NCBI RefSeq assembly: GCF_900105175.1
Contig: NZ_LT629771.1
Span: 7,026,622-7,090,621 of the forward strand
Source of the DNA: Jiangella sp. DSM 45060
GTDB lineage: Bacteria > Actinomycetota > Actinomycetes > Jiangellales > Jiangellaceae
Direction: 5' to 3'
DNA length: 64,000 bases
Shown: piece by piece, positions 27,854 to 36,745 of the stretch
Layout of the letters: every line of letters starts with the position of its first letter
How positions within the stretch are numbered: position 1 is the stretch's first letter
Translations under genes and position numbers: made by a program
The notes under the pieces: generated by a model
What the model saw: the letters and a program-made list of their open reading frames with translations, nothing else
The model's database searches: none
What the model was told of the DNA's origin: nothing

Positions 27854-30154
27854 CTACGGCCAGGGAACCTCGGTGTGGGTGGGCGTCGCCCAGGGGCCGT
27901 GCGTGATCGTGCCCAGGTCCTCCTCCGACGGTCCGCCGGGCAGCGGCGGCACGAACGCGGCCAGCTGGTCCGGCCGGTAGACCAGCCAGCTCTGCTCGAC
28001 CCCGCCGGTCAGGCCGTCCAGGGGTCGGGCGCCGAAGAAGCCGTCGGAGACCTCCTGCCACCGGTCGCCGTCGAGCCGCCACAGCCCGGCCGGCGAGAGC
28101 GCCGAACAGTCGCTCGCGGTCTCGTCCATGCTCGCGTAGAGGGCCTCGCCGTTGAAGAACACGTCCCCGACGATCAACCCGTCGGGCACCGGCGCGGACG
28201 CGACCTCCGTCAGGTCGGCGCCGCCGAGCACCGTCGCCTCGGCACTGCACGCGCCATAGCCGGTGACGACGGCGACCCGCGTGTCGTCGGCGGAGACGGC
28301 GATCGCCGCCTGGGACGAGCCCATGACGTCGTGCGACAGTTCGGCGCTGCCGGAGGCCGGGTCGACCAGCCACACCCGTTCCGACGCCTGCGCGCCGCCC
28401 GACTCGTGCACGAGCAACCGCCCGCCCACCGCGCCGAGCAGAGTCTTCGACCCGACCGCGTCGGCCGGGAACGCCGCGGTCGTGGTCGCGACCTCCTCCA
28501 GGGTCGCGGCGTCGTACCAGGTCATGGTGCCCGCGTAGTCCATGCCGACGACGACGTCGCCGGTCTCGCCGTCGACCTCGACGTCCTCGAGGAACGCGGG
28601 CCGGCCCTCCGAGCACCAGCCGCACGGCGCCTCGACCAGCTCGGCGCCGGCCGCGTCCCAGGTGAACAGCTCGCCGTCGTCGGCGCCGACGAGCCGCGAC
28701 CCGTCGGAGGCCCAGCCCACCCAGCGCACCGCGACCCCGGGGTCGACCGCCCGGACGTGCTCCACCCGACCACCGTCGAAGGCGAACAGCTGGTCGTCGC
28801 TGACGTAGGCCAGGCGGGTGCTGTCCGCCGACGGCGTCGCGGGCGGCTCGCCGTCCAGGACCTGCTCCAGTGCGCCGGTGATGTCCAGGAAGCCGTCGCC
28901 CAAGCCGAGTCCCAGCCGGTCCTCCTCGTCCAGCGGGTCGAGGTCGGCGGTGTCCACCAGCGCGTGCGCGATCGTGTCGCCACGCGCTTCCGGCGCGGCC
29001 GCCCGGATCAGCGCGGCCGCGGCGGCGACGTGCGGCGCGGCCTGGGACGTGCCGCTGATCCCCTTGTAGTCACCGCCGGGGTACGTGGAGAGCACGCTGG
29101 TTCGCAGGTCACCGCCACCGGGCGCGACGAGGTCGATGTCCTCGTTGCGCGTGGAGTAGCCGGCCAGGTCGAAGTCCTCCTGCACCGCGCCGACGGCGAT
29201 CACGCCCGCGAGGGCGGCCGGGGTCTGCCGCTGGTGGCGGTCGTCGCAGCCGATGACCGGCAGCCCGCAGTTGCCGCCGGACGAGACCACGACCACGTCG
29301 TTGCTGACGGCGAAGTACACCGCCGCCGCCTCGACGTCCAGGTCCTGGTTCTCCTCGACGTCGGGCGACTCCGGGATCGGCCCGCCGAAGGACATGTTCA
29401 CCGCATCGGCGTCGTGGTTGACGGCCCAGACCAGCCCGGTCGGCCAGGTCGGCCGCCCGGGGTCGTCGGCGTCCTCGAGCAGCACCGGCACGTCGAGGAC
29501 GCTCACGCGCGGCGCGACCCCCACGATGCCGCCGTTGTCGCGCCGGGCGGCCGCGATGCCGGCGACGTGCGTGCCGTGGCCGTGCGGGTCGTGGGCGCCC
29601 TCACCGGGATAATGGCGGCGTTCGACGACGGCGTCGCCGAGGTCCGGGTGCGTCTCGTCGATGCCGGTGTCGAGGACCGCCAGCACGGCGCCGTCGCCGT
29701 CCGGCCAGGGCAGGTCGGGCGACCCAGTCTCGGCACCGAGCCGGTCCAGCGGCCACTGGTCGTGGCGGCGGTCGTCCTCCGCGTCGACGGCGACCTCGCC
29801 GACCACGCCGGCGGCGACGACGCCGCTCTCCTCGAGCACCTCGGCCCGGCGCGCCTCGACCTCGTCGGCCGCGAGGTACTCGGTGGTCGCGACGAGGCAG
29901 TCGTTCTCGTCGACGCGCAGGATGTCGAGGGCGACCAGCGTGTCGTCGCCGGGCGCGGCGACCGGCTCGTCCGGGCAGTCCGCGGCGGGGACGGCGGAGT
30001 CGAGCAGCGCCCGCTGCTCGTCGCTGAGCACGCCGGCGAGATCGGCCGCGGTGTCGGCGGCTTCACCGTCGTCACGGGTCACCACGACGACCACGACGGC
30101 GGCCGCGATGACGACGACCAGAGCCGAGAGAGCGAGCAGCAGCCGGCGGTTCAC
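27854..30154 (-). CDS. Membrane-anchored S8 (subtilisin-type) serine protease with C-terminal propeller-like region
   Basis: This 766-residue protein has an uncleaved-looking N-terminal hydrophobic anchor (4-25) and an extracytoplasmic body. The catalytic triad is clear: Asp in AVLDTGIDETHPDL, His in DPHGHGTHVAGIAA, Ser in GISGTSQAAPHVAAAAA, with the oxyanion Asn in SSGGNCGLP. Residues from about 450 on form repeated beta strands (YVSDDQLFAFDGG, WVGWASDGSRLVGADDGELFTW) suggesting a WD40/TolB-like propeller, unusual for a mycosin. A GTG start overlaps the stop of a 58-residue upstream ORF. Downstream by 37 bp lies the toxin-like gene, so the protease could process or release it; that link is inference from operon order. 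Confidence 0.85.
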   Translation of the reverse strand: MNRRLLLALSALVVVIAAAVVVVVVTRDDGEAADTAADLAGVLSDEQRALLDSAVPAADCPDEPVAAPGDDTLVALDILRVDENDCLVATTEYLAADEVEARRAEVLEESGVVAAGVVGEVAVDAEDDRRHDQWPLDRLGAETGSPDLPWPDGDGAVLAVLDTGIDETHPDLGDAVVERRHYPGEGAHDPHGHGTHVAGIAAARRDNGGIVGVAPRVSVLDVPVLLEDADDPGRPTWPTGLVWAVNHDADAVNMSFGGPIPESPDVEENQDLDVEAAAVYFAVSNDVVVVSSGGNCGLPVIGCDDRHQRQTPAALAGVIAVGAVQEDFDLAGYSTRNEDIDLVAPGGGDLRTSVLSTYPGGDYKGISGTSQAAPHVAAAAALIRAAAPEARGDTIAHALVDTADLDPLDEEDRLGLGLGDGFLDITGALEQVLDGEPPATPSADSTRLAYVSDDQLFAFDGGRVEHVRAVDPGVAVRWVGWASDGSRLVGADDGELFTWDAAGAELVEAPCGWCSEGRPAFLEDVEVDGETGDVVVGMDYAGTMTWYDAATLEEVATTTAAFPADAVGSKTLLGAVGGRLLVHESGGAQASERVWLVDPASGSAELSHDVMGSSQAAIAVSADDTRVAVVTGYGACSAEATVLGGADLTEVASAPVPDGLIVGDVFFNGEALYASMDETASDCSALSPAGLWRLDGDRWQEVSDGFFGARPLDGLTGGVEQSWLVYRPDQLAAFVPPLPGGPSEEDLGTITHGPWATPTHTEVPWP

Positions 30155-30327
30155 GGCGCGCGCTTCACCCGCTCGCTGGGCGGCAATGGCTCGTTGTGCA
30201 CGACGACGTCGAACTCGCCGCGGATCTCGATGCGTCTGGCGTCACCGTCAGCCGCCTTCAACGCCTGCGCCCAGACGGCGGGGTTGACGCGGAGAACGGT
30301 GACCTCGTCGTCGGGCTTCTTCGGCAC
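30151..30327 (-). CDS. Small hypothetical protein (58 aa) coupled to the S8 protease
   Basis: From GTG 30327 the frame reads VPKKPDDEVTVLRVNPAV, then about 40 polar residues, ending VKRAP. It has no TM helix and no recognised family. Its TGA overlaps the protease GTG (GTGA), the coupling pattern used throughout this window, which is the main support for it being real. There is no strong RBS. It is the first gene of the four-gene reverse-strand unit 30327-26162. Confidence 0.5.
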   Translation of the reverse strand: MPKKPDDEVTVLRVNPAVWAQALKAADGDARRIEIRGEFDVVVHNEPLPPSERVKRAP

Positions 30328-30387
30328 CGGGTCACCGTACGCCTGTCAGGTGTCCGGCAGGTGCCGTCGGCCGCGGCGTGGCGGACG

Positions 30388-31611
30388 TCACGCCCCGCGC
30401 GCCGCCAGCACCCGGCCGAGCGCGTCGACGGCGAGGTCGATCTCGTCGCGCGTCACCACGAGCGGCGGCGCGAACCGGATGGTCGAGCCGTGCGTGTCCT
30501 TGACGAGGACGCCCTCGGCCAGCAGCGCCTCGCACGCCTCGCGGCCGCTCATCAGCTCCGGGTTGATGTCGACGCCGGCCCACAGCCCGCGCCCGCGGAC
30601 CTCGACCACGCCGTGCCCGATCAGCTCGCGCAGCCGCGCATGCAGGTGCGCGCCCAGCTCGACGGCGGCCCGCTGCCACTCACCCGTCGCCAGCATCGCG
30701 ACGACGGCGCGCCCGGCCGCGCAGGCCAGCGGGTTGCCGCCGAACGTGCTGCCGTGCTCGCCGGGGTGGATGACGCCGAGGACGTCGCTGTTGCCGACGA
30801 CCGCCGACACCGGCACGACCCCGCCGCCGAGCGCCTTGCCGAGCAGGTAGAGGTCGGGCACGACGCCTTCGTGCTCGCAGGCGAACGTGGTGCCGGTGCG
30901 GCCGAGGCCGGACTGGATCTCGTCGGCGATGAACAGCACCCGCCGCTCGTCGCACAGCCGCCGCACGTCCGCCAGGTACCCGGACGGCGGCACGACGACG
31001 CCGGCCTCGCCCTGCACCGGCTCGACCAGCACGGCCACCGTGGTGTCGTCGATCGCGGCCGCCATCGCCTCGGCGTCGCCGTACGGGACCACCCGGAAAC
31101 CGGGCGTGAACGGGCCGAAGTGGGTGCGCGCGACCGGATCGGTGGAGAAGCTGACGACGCTGATGGTGCGGCCGTGGAAGTTGCCCTCAGCGACGATGAT
31201 CGTCGCCTGGTCCTCCGGCACGCCCTTGACCTCGTAGCCCCACTTGCGGGCCACCTTGAGGCCGGTCTCGACCGCCTCGGCGCCGGTGTTCATCGGCAGC
31301 ACGAGCTCCTTGCCGGCGAGGTCGGCCAGCTCGCGGGCGAACGGTCCGAGCACGTCGTGGTGGAACGCGCGGCTGGTGAGCGTGACGCGGTCGAGCTGCG
31401 CCTTGACGGCGGCGACGATCTGCGGGTGCCGGTGGCCGAAGTTCACCGCGGAGTACGCGGCGAGGAAGTCGAGGTAGCGGCGGCCCTCGACGTCGGTGAC
31501 CCACGCGCCCTCGGCCTCGGCGACGACGACGGGGAGTGGGTGGTAGTTGTGCGCGGTGCTGCTCTCGACGAGGGCGATCGCGTCCTGGGTGCGGGTGGTC
31601 TGCATCGTCAC
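30388..31611 (-). CDS. rocD: Ornithine-oxo-acid transaminase
   Basis: This 407-residue PLP enzyme converts L-ornithine and 2-oxoglutarate to glutamate semialdehyde and glutamate. Family motifs are HNYHPLPVVVAEAEGAWVTDVEG, LPMNTGAEAVETGLKVARKWGY, FIADEIQSGLGRTG (PLP Asp), LLGKALGGGVVPVSAVVG (Schiff-base Lys) and HGSTFGGNPLACAAGRA. The GTG at 31611 overlaps the ddaH stop and has GAGGAG five bases upstream; ATG 31605, two codons in, is the alternative. It shares an operon with ddaH: dimethylargininase releases citrulline, and RocD handles ornithine from the same arginine-related network. The divergent Lrp gene is the likely regulator. Confidence 0.93.
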   Translation of the reverse strand: MTMQTTRTQDAIALVESSTAHNYHPLPVVVAEAEGAWVTDVEGRRYLDFLAAYSAVNFGHRHPQIVAAVKAQLDRVTLTSRAFHHDVLGPFARELADLAGKELVLPMNTGAEAVETGLKVARKWGYEVKGVPEDQATIIVAEGNFHGRTISVVSFSTDPVARTHFGPFTPGFRVVPYGDAEAMAAAIDDTTVAVLVEPVQGEAGVVVPPSGYLADVRRLCDERRVLFIADEIQSGLGRTGTTFACEHEGVVPDLYLLGKALGGGVVPVSAVVGNSDVLGVIHPGEHGSTFGGNPLACAAGRAVVAMLATGEWQRAAVELGAHLHARLRELIGHGVVEVRGRGLWAGVDINPELMSGREACEALLAEGVLVKDTHGSTIRFAPPLVVTRDEIDLAVDALGRVLAARGA

Positions 31612-32516
31612 GGGTGCTCCTCGGCGATGGATGGGGCGTGCAGTTCCAGAGTGGCGCACTTGACGCCGCCACCGGACCTCAACAGCTCGGAGACGTCGAC
31701 GGGAACCGGCTCGAACCCGGCCCGGGCGACGGCGTCGGCGAGGTCGTGCGCCTGTGCGGCGAGCACCACGTGCCGGCCGTCGCTGACGGCATTCAGCCCG
31801 AGCACGAGCGCGTCGGCCTCGGTGGCGACGATCGCCTCGGGGAACAGCCCGGCCAGCAGCTCCTGGCTGGCCGGCGAGAACGCCGGCGGGAAGTACGCGA
31901 TCGTCGTCGAGTCGAGGACGGCGAGCGCGGTGTCGAGGTGGTAGAAGCGCGGGTCGACCAGCTCCAGCGGCACCACCGGCACCCCGAAGACGGCGGCCAG
32001 CTCGGCGTGCGCGGCGGGGTCGGACCGGAACCCGGCGCCGGCCAGGATCCGCCCGCCGGCCCACGCGAAGTCGCCCTCGCCCTCGTTGACGGCGACCGGC
32101 TCGGTGACGGCGACGCCCGCGGCCTCCAGCCACGACCGGTGCGCCGGCGCCTCGTCGGCCCGGACCAGCTCGCGGAACCGGGCACCGAGCGCGCGGTCGC
32201 CGACCACGAACGCGCCGTTCGCCGCGAACACCATGTCCGGCAGGCCGGGCCGCGGGTCGAGCAGGTGGACGCGATGGCCCAACCGCTCGTACGTCGCGCG
32301 CAGGTCGTCCCACTGTGTCAACGCACGATCAACATTGACGGGTCGGGATGGATCCATCCATACGTTGATCGAGTAATGGACGGCGAAGTGTTCTGGACGG
32401 CACATCACGTAGTCGCGGGTGGTCGCGACACGGGAGCTGCCGGTCGAGAACGCGTTCGCGCTGCCCGGCACGGGCCGGCCGGGAGGGAGCCGGGTCAGCT
32501 CCGTGGCGTCGTTCAC
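31608..32516 (-). CDS. ddaH: N(G),N(G)-dimethylarginine dimethylaminohydrolase / amidinotransferase-family protein
   Basis: This roughly 302-residue guanidine-modifying enzyme hydrolyses methylarginines to citrulline and methylamines. It shows YVMCRPEHFAVHYSINVWM near the N-terminus, MVFAANGAFVVG, EGEGDFAWAGGRILAG, the His region FYHLDTALAVLD and the nucleophile Cys near the C-terminus (GGVKCATLEL, C287). The GTG at 32516 gives about 45 residues before the conserved core, with no RBS; a shorter start cannot be excluded. It overlaps rocD by 4 bp (GTGA). Arginine-deiminase-type activity on free arginine is the main alternative. Confidence 0.85.
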   Translation of the reverse strand: MNDATELTRLPPGRPVPGSANAFSTGSSRVATTRDYVMCRPEHFAVHYSINVWMDPSRPVNVDRALTQWDDLRATYERLGHRVHLLDPRPGLPDMVFAANGAFVVGDRALGARFRELVRADEAPAHRSWLEAAGVAVTEPVAVNEGEGDFAWAGGRILAGAGFRSDPAAHAELAAVFGVPVVPLELVDPRFYHLDTALAVLDSTTIAYFPPAFSPASQELLAGLFPEAIVATEADALVLGLNAVSDGRHVVLAAQAHDLADAVARAGFEPVPVDVSELLRSGGGVKCATLELHAPSIAEEHP

Positions 32517-32587
32517 GGTCACAGCGCCAAGGTAGAGCGCGGCGACGGTGGCGATCGAGATCGTTCCATTGCCATATGCAGGCGAAA

Positions 32588-32627
32588 CGTTGCGTCTGTT
32601 CTCGAACGAACGGCGATTCGTTGCGTC
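32588..32627. promoter_or_regulatory. Candidate Lrp operator between ddaH and lrp genes
   Basis: CGTTGCGTC occurs twice as direct repeats (32588-32596 and 32619-32627), 31 bp or three helical turns apart. Between them AACGAA (32605-32610) and TTCGTT (32617-32622) form a dyad. The site lies 72-111 bp upstream of ddaH and 29-68 bp upstream of the lrp ATG. Lrp proteins bind such phased repeats in the divergent promoter of the genes they control. Confidence 0.5.
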
Positions 32628-32655
32628 GGATGGCGCGGAAGGGGACGATCCACCC

Positions 32656-33138
32656 ATGACACTCGACGCGCTGGACGAGCGGATCATCCGGGCCCTCATG
32701 GCCGACGGCCGGGCCAGCTACGGCGCCATCGGCCAGAAGGTCAGCCTGTCCGCGCCCGCCGTCAAGCGCCGCGTCGACCGGCTGCGCGCCCGCGGCGTCG
32801 TCACCGGGTTCACCGTCAGGGTCGAACCGGCCGAGATCGGCTGGAGCACCGAGGCGTACGTCGAGCTGTTCTGCAACCCGCGCACGACCGGCGAGCAGAT
32901 CGCCCGCCGCGTGCAGACCTACCCGGAGGTCGTCGAGGCGTTCATGGTCACCGGCGACGCCGACGCCATGCTGCACGTCTTCGCCGGGAGCATGCAGCAC
33001 TTCGAGCGCGTGCTGACGGAGATCTCCGCCGAGCCGTTCGTCGCCCGCACCCGCAGCGTGCTGGTGCTGTCGCCGCTGCTCCGGCGCGTGCAGGCGCCCC
33101 GAACCGACGCGGACGCCGACGTGGACGCCGACGCCTGA
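32656..33138 (+). CDS. Lrp/AsnC-family transcriptional regulator
   Basis: This 160-residue regulator has an N-terminal helix-turn-helix (LDERIIRALMADGRASYGAIGQKVSLSAPAVKRRVDRLRARGVVTGFTV) and a C-terminal RAM/AsnC ligand-binding domain (VELFCNPRTTGEQIARRVQTYPEVVEAFMVTGDADAMLHVF). ATG 32656 gives the standard length; the open frame upstream has no start with an RBS. It is divergent from ddaH-rocD, so it probably senses an amino acid (arginine or ornithine would fit) and controls that operon and itself. The tail is an Asp/Ala dipeptide repeat with no known role. Confidence 0.92.
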   Translation: MTLDALDERIIRALMADGRASYGAIGQKVSLSAPAVKRRVDRLRARGVVTGFTVRVEPAEIGWSTEAYVELFCNPRTTGEQIARRVQTYPEVVEAFMVTGDADAMLHVFAGSMQHFERVLTEISAEPFVARTRSVLVLSPLLRRVQAPRTDADADVDADA

Positions 33139-33162
33139 TCGTCCCCCGACCCCGCCGTCCGA

Positions 33163-33234
33163 GTTGATCTTGGAGCAACGGCGCAATTGCGGGGCGATGT
33201 GCCCGATTGGTTCCGCGGCTTCTCCAAGATCAAC
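33163..33234. repeat. Inverted repeat, 13-bp perfect arms
   Basis: GTTGATCTTGGAG (33163-33175) is the exact reverse complement of 33222-33234, with a 46-bp loop. It lies between the lrp and NlpC/P60 genes. The less GC-rich arms differ from the other hairpins in this window. It may be a MITE-like dispersed repeat rather than a terminator, because no T-run follows. Confidence 0.6.
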
Positions 33235-33379
33235 GTGGCGCGAGGCGTGGAATTACACGTGTGTGCTTAGTCAAGGCGACACGCCGTGTGACTCCTGAAA
33301 TTCTTGTGATTCCTGTTCACTCCCGTGATTTTCTTGGTTACTGTGCTTCGTGGGACGCCAGGTACGGGGGAGGTTGTCA

Positions 33380-34756
33380 GTGCGGAATCGGTTCGTGGCA
33401 GGGGTGTTCGCCACCGCGCTGGCCGCCGGCGTGGTCGGGCCGGCGCACGCCGACCCGGCCGTTCCCACCGAGTCCGAGCTCCAGGACGCCCGCGACGCCG
33501 AGGCGGCCGCCGCCGGTGACGTGGCGGCGCTGGAGGCGCGGCTGGCCGATCTGACGGCGCAGGTCGACGCGCTGTACATCGCGGCGGCCAAGGCGATCGA
33601 GGCCTACAACGGCGCCCGGGTGCTGCTCGAGCAGGCCACCGAGGCGGAGGCGACGGCGCGCGCGGCGGCCGAGCAGCGGGCGGCCGAGGCCGAGCAGGCC
33701 CGCATCGAACTGGGCCGTATGGCCGCGGCGACGTACAGCCAGGGCGGCCAGCTGGCCGGCGTCGGCATGGTGCTCGGCGCCGACGACGGGCAGGCGCTCT
33801 ACGAGGGCATGGGCGCGCTGCGCGCCGTCACCCGTTCTCAGGCCACCATCGCGCAGCGGGCCCGCGACGCCCGGCACGAGGCCGACGACGCGGCGGCACT
33901 GGCGGCCACGGCGCTGGCGGAGCGGTCCGCGGCGGCCGAGCAGGCCGACACCGCGCGCGCCGCCGCCGAGGCCGCCGTCGCCGGGCAGGAGCAGGCCGTC
34001 GCCGCCGTCGAGGAGCAGCGCGGCGCCGCCATCACCCAGCTCGCCGCGGCCCGAGGCACCACCGTCGCGCTGGAGCGGCAGCGTCAGGAGGCGCTCGCCG
34101 CCGAGCAGGAGCAGGCCGAGGAAGAGCAGGCGGAGCAGCCGACCGCCCCGCCGCAGCCGACCACCGAGCCGTCGGTCGGCCCGCCGGACGACCCGACCGT
34201 GCCGGTCGAGCCGCCGCCGACCACCCCGCCGCAGCCGACGACGGAGCCGAGCCCGCCGCAGCCCACGACGCCGCCGCAGCCCACGACGCCGCCGGAGCCG
34301 CCTGAGCCACCGGTCCCGCCGCAGCCCACCGTCGAGCCGTCGCCGGAGCCGACCGAGGAACCGGAGGAGCCCGAGCAGCCGGACCCGCCGGCCAACGGCG
34401 CCCAGGCCGCCGTCGACTACGCGTACGCGCAGGTCGGCAAGCCGTACGAGTGGGGCGCCGACGGCCCGAACAGCTTCGACTGCTCCGGCCTCACCATGCG
34501 GGCCTGGGAGGCCGGCGGTGTGGGTCTGCCGCACTGGAGCGTCGCCCAGGCGCAGGCGGTCGACCGCGTCTCGTACTCCGACCTGCGCCCCGGCGACCTG
34601 ATCTTCTGGTCCGACAACGGACAGGCCTCCGGCGTGTACCACGTGGGCCTGTACATCGGCGGCGGCCGGATGATCCACGCGCCGCGGCCGGGCAAGAACG
34701 TCGAGGTCCAGAACGTCTTCTACTGGGTCGACCCGTCCTTCTACGGCCGCGTCTAG
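33380..34756 (+). CDS. Secreted NlpC/P60 peptidoglycan endopeptidase with coiled coil
   Basis: This 458-residue protein has a signal peptide (RNRFVAGVFATALAAGVVGPAHA), a long Ala/Glu-rich coiled coil (about 35-250), a Pro/Thr/Glu-rich linker (about 255-340) and a C-terminal NlpC/P60 domain with Cys in NSFDCSGLTM (C368) and His in VYHVGLYIGGG (H421). It should cleave peptide stems in peptidoglycan, as in RipA-type hydrolases where the coiled coil restrains activity. GTG 33380 has GGGGAGG at good spacing. Upstream is an AT-richer segment (33270-33350) likely to hold the promoter, with two near-repeats of TGTGATTCCTG/CGTGATTTTCT. It is convergent with ppa. Confidence 0.9.
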   Translation: MRNRFVAGVFATALAAGVVGPAHADPAVPTESELQDARDAEAAAAGDVAALEARLADLTAQVDALYIAAAKAIEAYNGARVLLEQATEAEATARAAAEQRAAEAEQARIELGRMAAATYSQGGQLAGVGMVLGADDGQALYEGMGALRAVTRSQATIAQRARDARHEADDAAALAATALAERSAAAEQADTARAAAEAAVAGQEQAVAAVEEQRGAAITQLAAARGTTVALERQRQEALAAEQEQAEEEQAEQPTAPPQPTTEPSVGPPDDPTVPVEPPPTTPPQPTTEPSPPQPTTPPQPTTPPEPPEPPVPPQPTVEPSPEPTEEPEEPEQPDPPANGAQAAVDYAYAQVGKPYEWGADGPNSFDCSGLTMRAWEAGGVGLPHWSVAQAQAVDRVSYSDLRPGDLIFWSDNGQASGVYHVGLYIGGGRMIHAPRPGKNVEVQNVFYWVDPSFYGRV

Positions 34757-34766
34757 AACCCGGCCG

Positions 34767-35261
34767 CTAGTGCGTCCCGCCTGAGTCGATCAGGCGCTGG
34801 CGGGAGGCCTTGATCTCCTCCTCGGCGGCGCCGCGGTCGACCCAGGTGGCGCCCTCGACCGACTTGCCCGGCTCGAGGTCCTTGTAGATCTCGAAGAAGT
34901 GCTGGATCTCCAGCCGGTCGAACTCGGGGACGTCGCCGATGTCCTGGAACGTGCTCTTCCGCGGGTCGCCCGCGGGCACGCAGAGCACCTTGTCGTCGCC
35001 GCCGGCCTCGTCCTTCATCCGGAACATGCCGACGGCGCGGCAGCGGATGAGGCACCCCGGGAACGTCGGCTCCTCGAGCAGCACCAGGGCGTCGAGCGGA
35101 TCGCCGTCGAGCCCCAGGGTGTCGTCGATGAACCCGTAGTCGTGGGGGTAGCGCGTCGACGTGAAGAGCCGGCGGTCGAGTTTGATGCGGCCGGTCTCGT
35201 GGTCCATTTCGTACTTGTTCCGGCTCCCGGCCGGTATCTCGATGGTGACGTCGAACTCCAC
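34767..35261 (-). CDS. ppa: Inorganic pyrophosphatase (family I)
   Basis: This 164-residue soluble Mg2+-dependent enzyme hydrolyses pyrophosphate. Motifs are [49 protein letters not shown] (metal-binding Asp cluster), [17 protein letters not shown] and [22 protein letters not shown]. The length and order match bacterial Ppa. It is divergent from dacB (94 bp) and convergent with the NlpC/P60 gene (10 bp). Confidence 0.97.
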   Translation of the reverse strand: MEFDVTIEIPAGSRNKYEMDHETGRIKLDRRLFTSTRYPHDYGFIDDTLGLDGDPLDALVLLEEPTFPGCLIRCRAVGMFRMKDEAGGDDKVLCVPAGDPRKSTFQDIGDVPEFDRLEIQHFFEIYKDLEPGKSVEGATWVDRGAAEEEIKASRQRLIDSGGTH

Positions 35262-35355
35262 CTGTAGGTCCTTCCCCCACGCGTCCCGATGTGCTGGTCG
35301 GGTCCAGTCTCCCGTACGGTGATGACCGCCGTGTCAACAGGTTGAGGGGGCGACG

Positions 35356-36711
35356 ATGTGGAGGCGGGTCGCGATCGCGACGGGCTGCGTGGTCGTGCTG
35401 GCCGCCGGCGCCGGTGTCGTGCTCGACCGCACCACCGGCCTGCCCTGGATCGACGACGAGGCGGCGGCCGAGACGCCGCTGTTCCGGCCGGCGGCGGCGC
35501 CCGCTCCGACGTGGACCCCGGCGCCGGGCGTTCTGGCTGCTCCGGCCGACGCCGGCGCGACGGGTGAGCCGGCCGTCGGCGACGTGCTCGCCCCGGCGCT
35601 GGGCGCGGCCGGGCTGGGCGGTCGCGTCGGGGTCAGCGTCGTGGACCTCGTCACCGGGACGCCGTCCTACGAGACCGCCGGCGCCGACCCGCACACGCCG
35701 GCCAGCACGCTGAAGATCCTCACCGGCGCCGCCGCGCTGCACGCGCTCGGTCCGGACCACCGGTTCACCACCCGCGTCGTCAGCGGGCCGGACCCGTCCG
35801 CCGTCACACTGGTCGGCGGCGGCGACCCCACGCTCACGGCCGGCGACGACGGCACCGGCACCCGGCTGGCCGGCCTCGCCGCGGCGACGGCGCAGGCGCT
35901 GACCGACGCCGGGGTGTCGTCGGTGACGCTGTCGTACGACGCGTCGCTGTTCAGCGGGCCGGCCGCGGACCCCGACTGGAGCCCCGGCTACATCCCCAGC
36001 GTCGTCTCGCCCACGACCGCGCTGGCCGCCGACATCATGGACCGCCCGTCCGACCCGCCGCTCGACGCGGCCGAGGAGTTCGCCGGCCTGCTCGCCGACC
36101 ACGGCATCGCGGTCGACGGCGACCCGGCCGAGGCCGTCGCACCCGCCGACGCCCCCGAGCTGGCCTCCGTCGCGTCCGCACCGCTCGCGACGATCGTCGA
36201 GGACATCCTCACCAGCAGCGACAACGACGGCGCCGAGGTGCTGGCCCGGCACGTCGCGCTCGCGTCCGGCGCGGCCGGGACGTCCGAGGCGGCCGGCCCG
36301 GCCATCGTCGCGGCGCTCGCGGACCTCGGCCTCGACGCGTCCGGCGCCACGCTGCTCGACGGCAGCGGGCTGGCACGCGGCAGCGCCGTCCCGGCCACGC
36401 TGATCACCCAGACGTTGGCCCTGGCCGCCGGGCCGGACCACCCGGAGCTGCGCGCCGTCGTCACCGGGCTGCCGGTCGCCGCGTTCACCGGCACGCTCGC
36501 CGACCGGTTCGACGACTCCGCCGCGGCCGGTCTGGTCCGCGCCAAGACCGGCACGCTCACCGGCGTCAGTGCCCTGGCCGGCGTCGTGGTCGCCGCCGAC
36601 GGCGTCGCGTACGCGTTCGCGGTGCTCGCCGACGACGTCGGCAACACGACGGAGGCGCGGGCCGCCCTCGACGACGTCGCGGCCGCCCTCGCCGGCTGCG
36701 GCTGCGCATAG
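35356..36711 (+). CDS. dacB: D-alanyl-D-alanine carboxypeptidase/endopeptidase (PBP4, DacB)
   Basis: This 451-residue exported protein has an N-terminal membrane anchor or signal (RVAIATGCVVVLAAGAGVV). The penicilloyl-serine transferase motifs are SxxK (S117-TLK), SDN (S288-DN) and KTG (K397). It should trim or cleave peptidoglycan peptides outside the membrane. ATG 35356 follows GAGGGGG. It opens a same-strand run with the DUF2342 gene, tilS, hpt, ftsH and folE, an order common in actinobacteria. Confidence 0.93.
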   Translation: MWRRVAIATGCVVVLAAGAGVVLDRTTGLPWIDDEAAAETPLFRPAAAPAPTWTPAPGVLAAPADAGATGEPAVGDVLAPALGAAGLGGRVGVSVVDLVTGTPSYETAGADPHTPASTLKILTGAAALHALGPDHRFTTRVVSGPDPSAVTLVGGGDPTLTAGDDGTGTRLAGLAAATAQALTDAGVSSVTLSYDASLFSGPAADPDWSPGYIPSVVSPTTALAADIMDRPSDPPLDAAEEFAGLLADHGIAVDGDPAEAVAPADAPELASVASAPLATIVEDILTSSDNDGAEVLARHVALASGAAGTSEAAGPAIVAALADLGLDASGATLLDGSGLARGSAVPATLITQTLALAAGPDHPELRAVVTGLPVAAFTGTLADRFDDSAAAGLVRAKTGTLTGVSALAGVVVAADGVAYAFAVLADDVGNTTEARAALDDVAAALAGCGCA

Positions 36712-36745
36712 GGCCCGCCGCCGCCCGGTGACGTAGCGTGGTCGT

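Noticed and set aside
33355-33380. GGTACGGGGGA upstream of the NlpC/P60 gene recalls the ydaO (c-di-AMP) riboswitch that often precedes such genes in actinobacteria.
   Set aside because: The motif ends at the start codon, and the other conserved ydaO segments and pairing stems were not found. It probably serves only as the RBS region.
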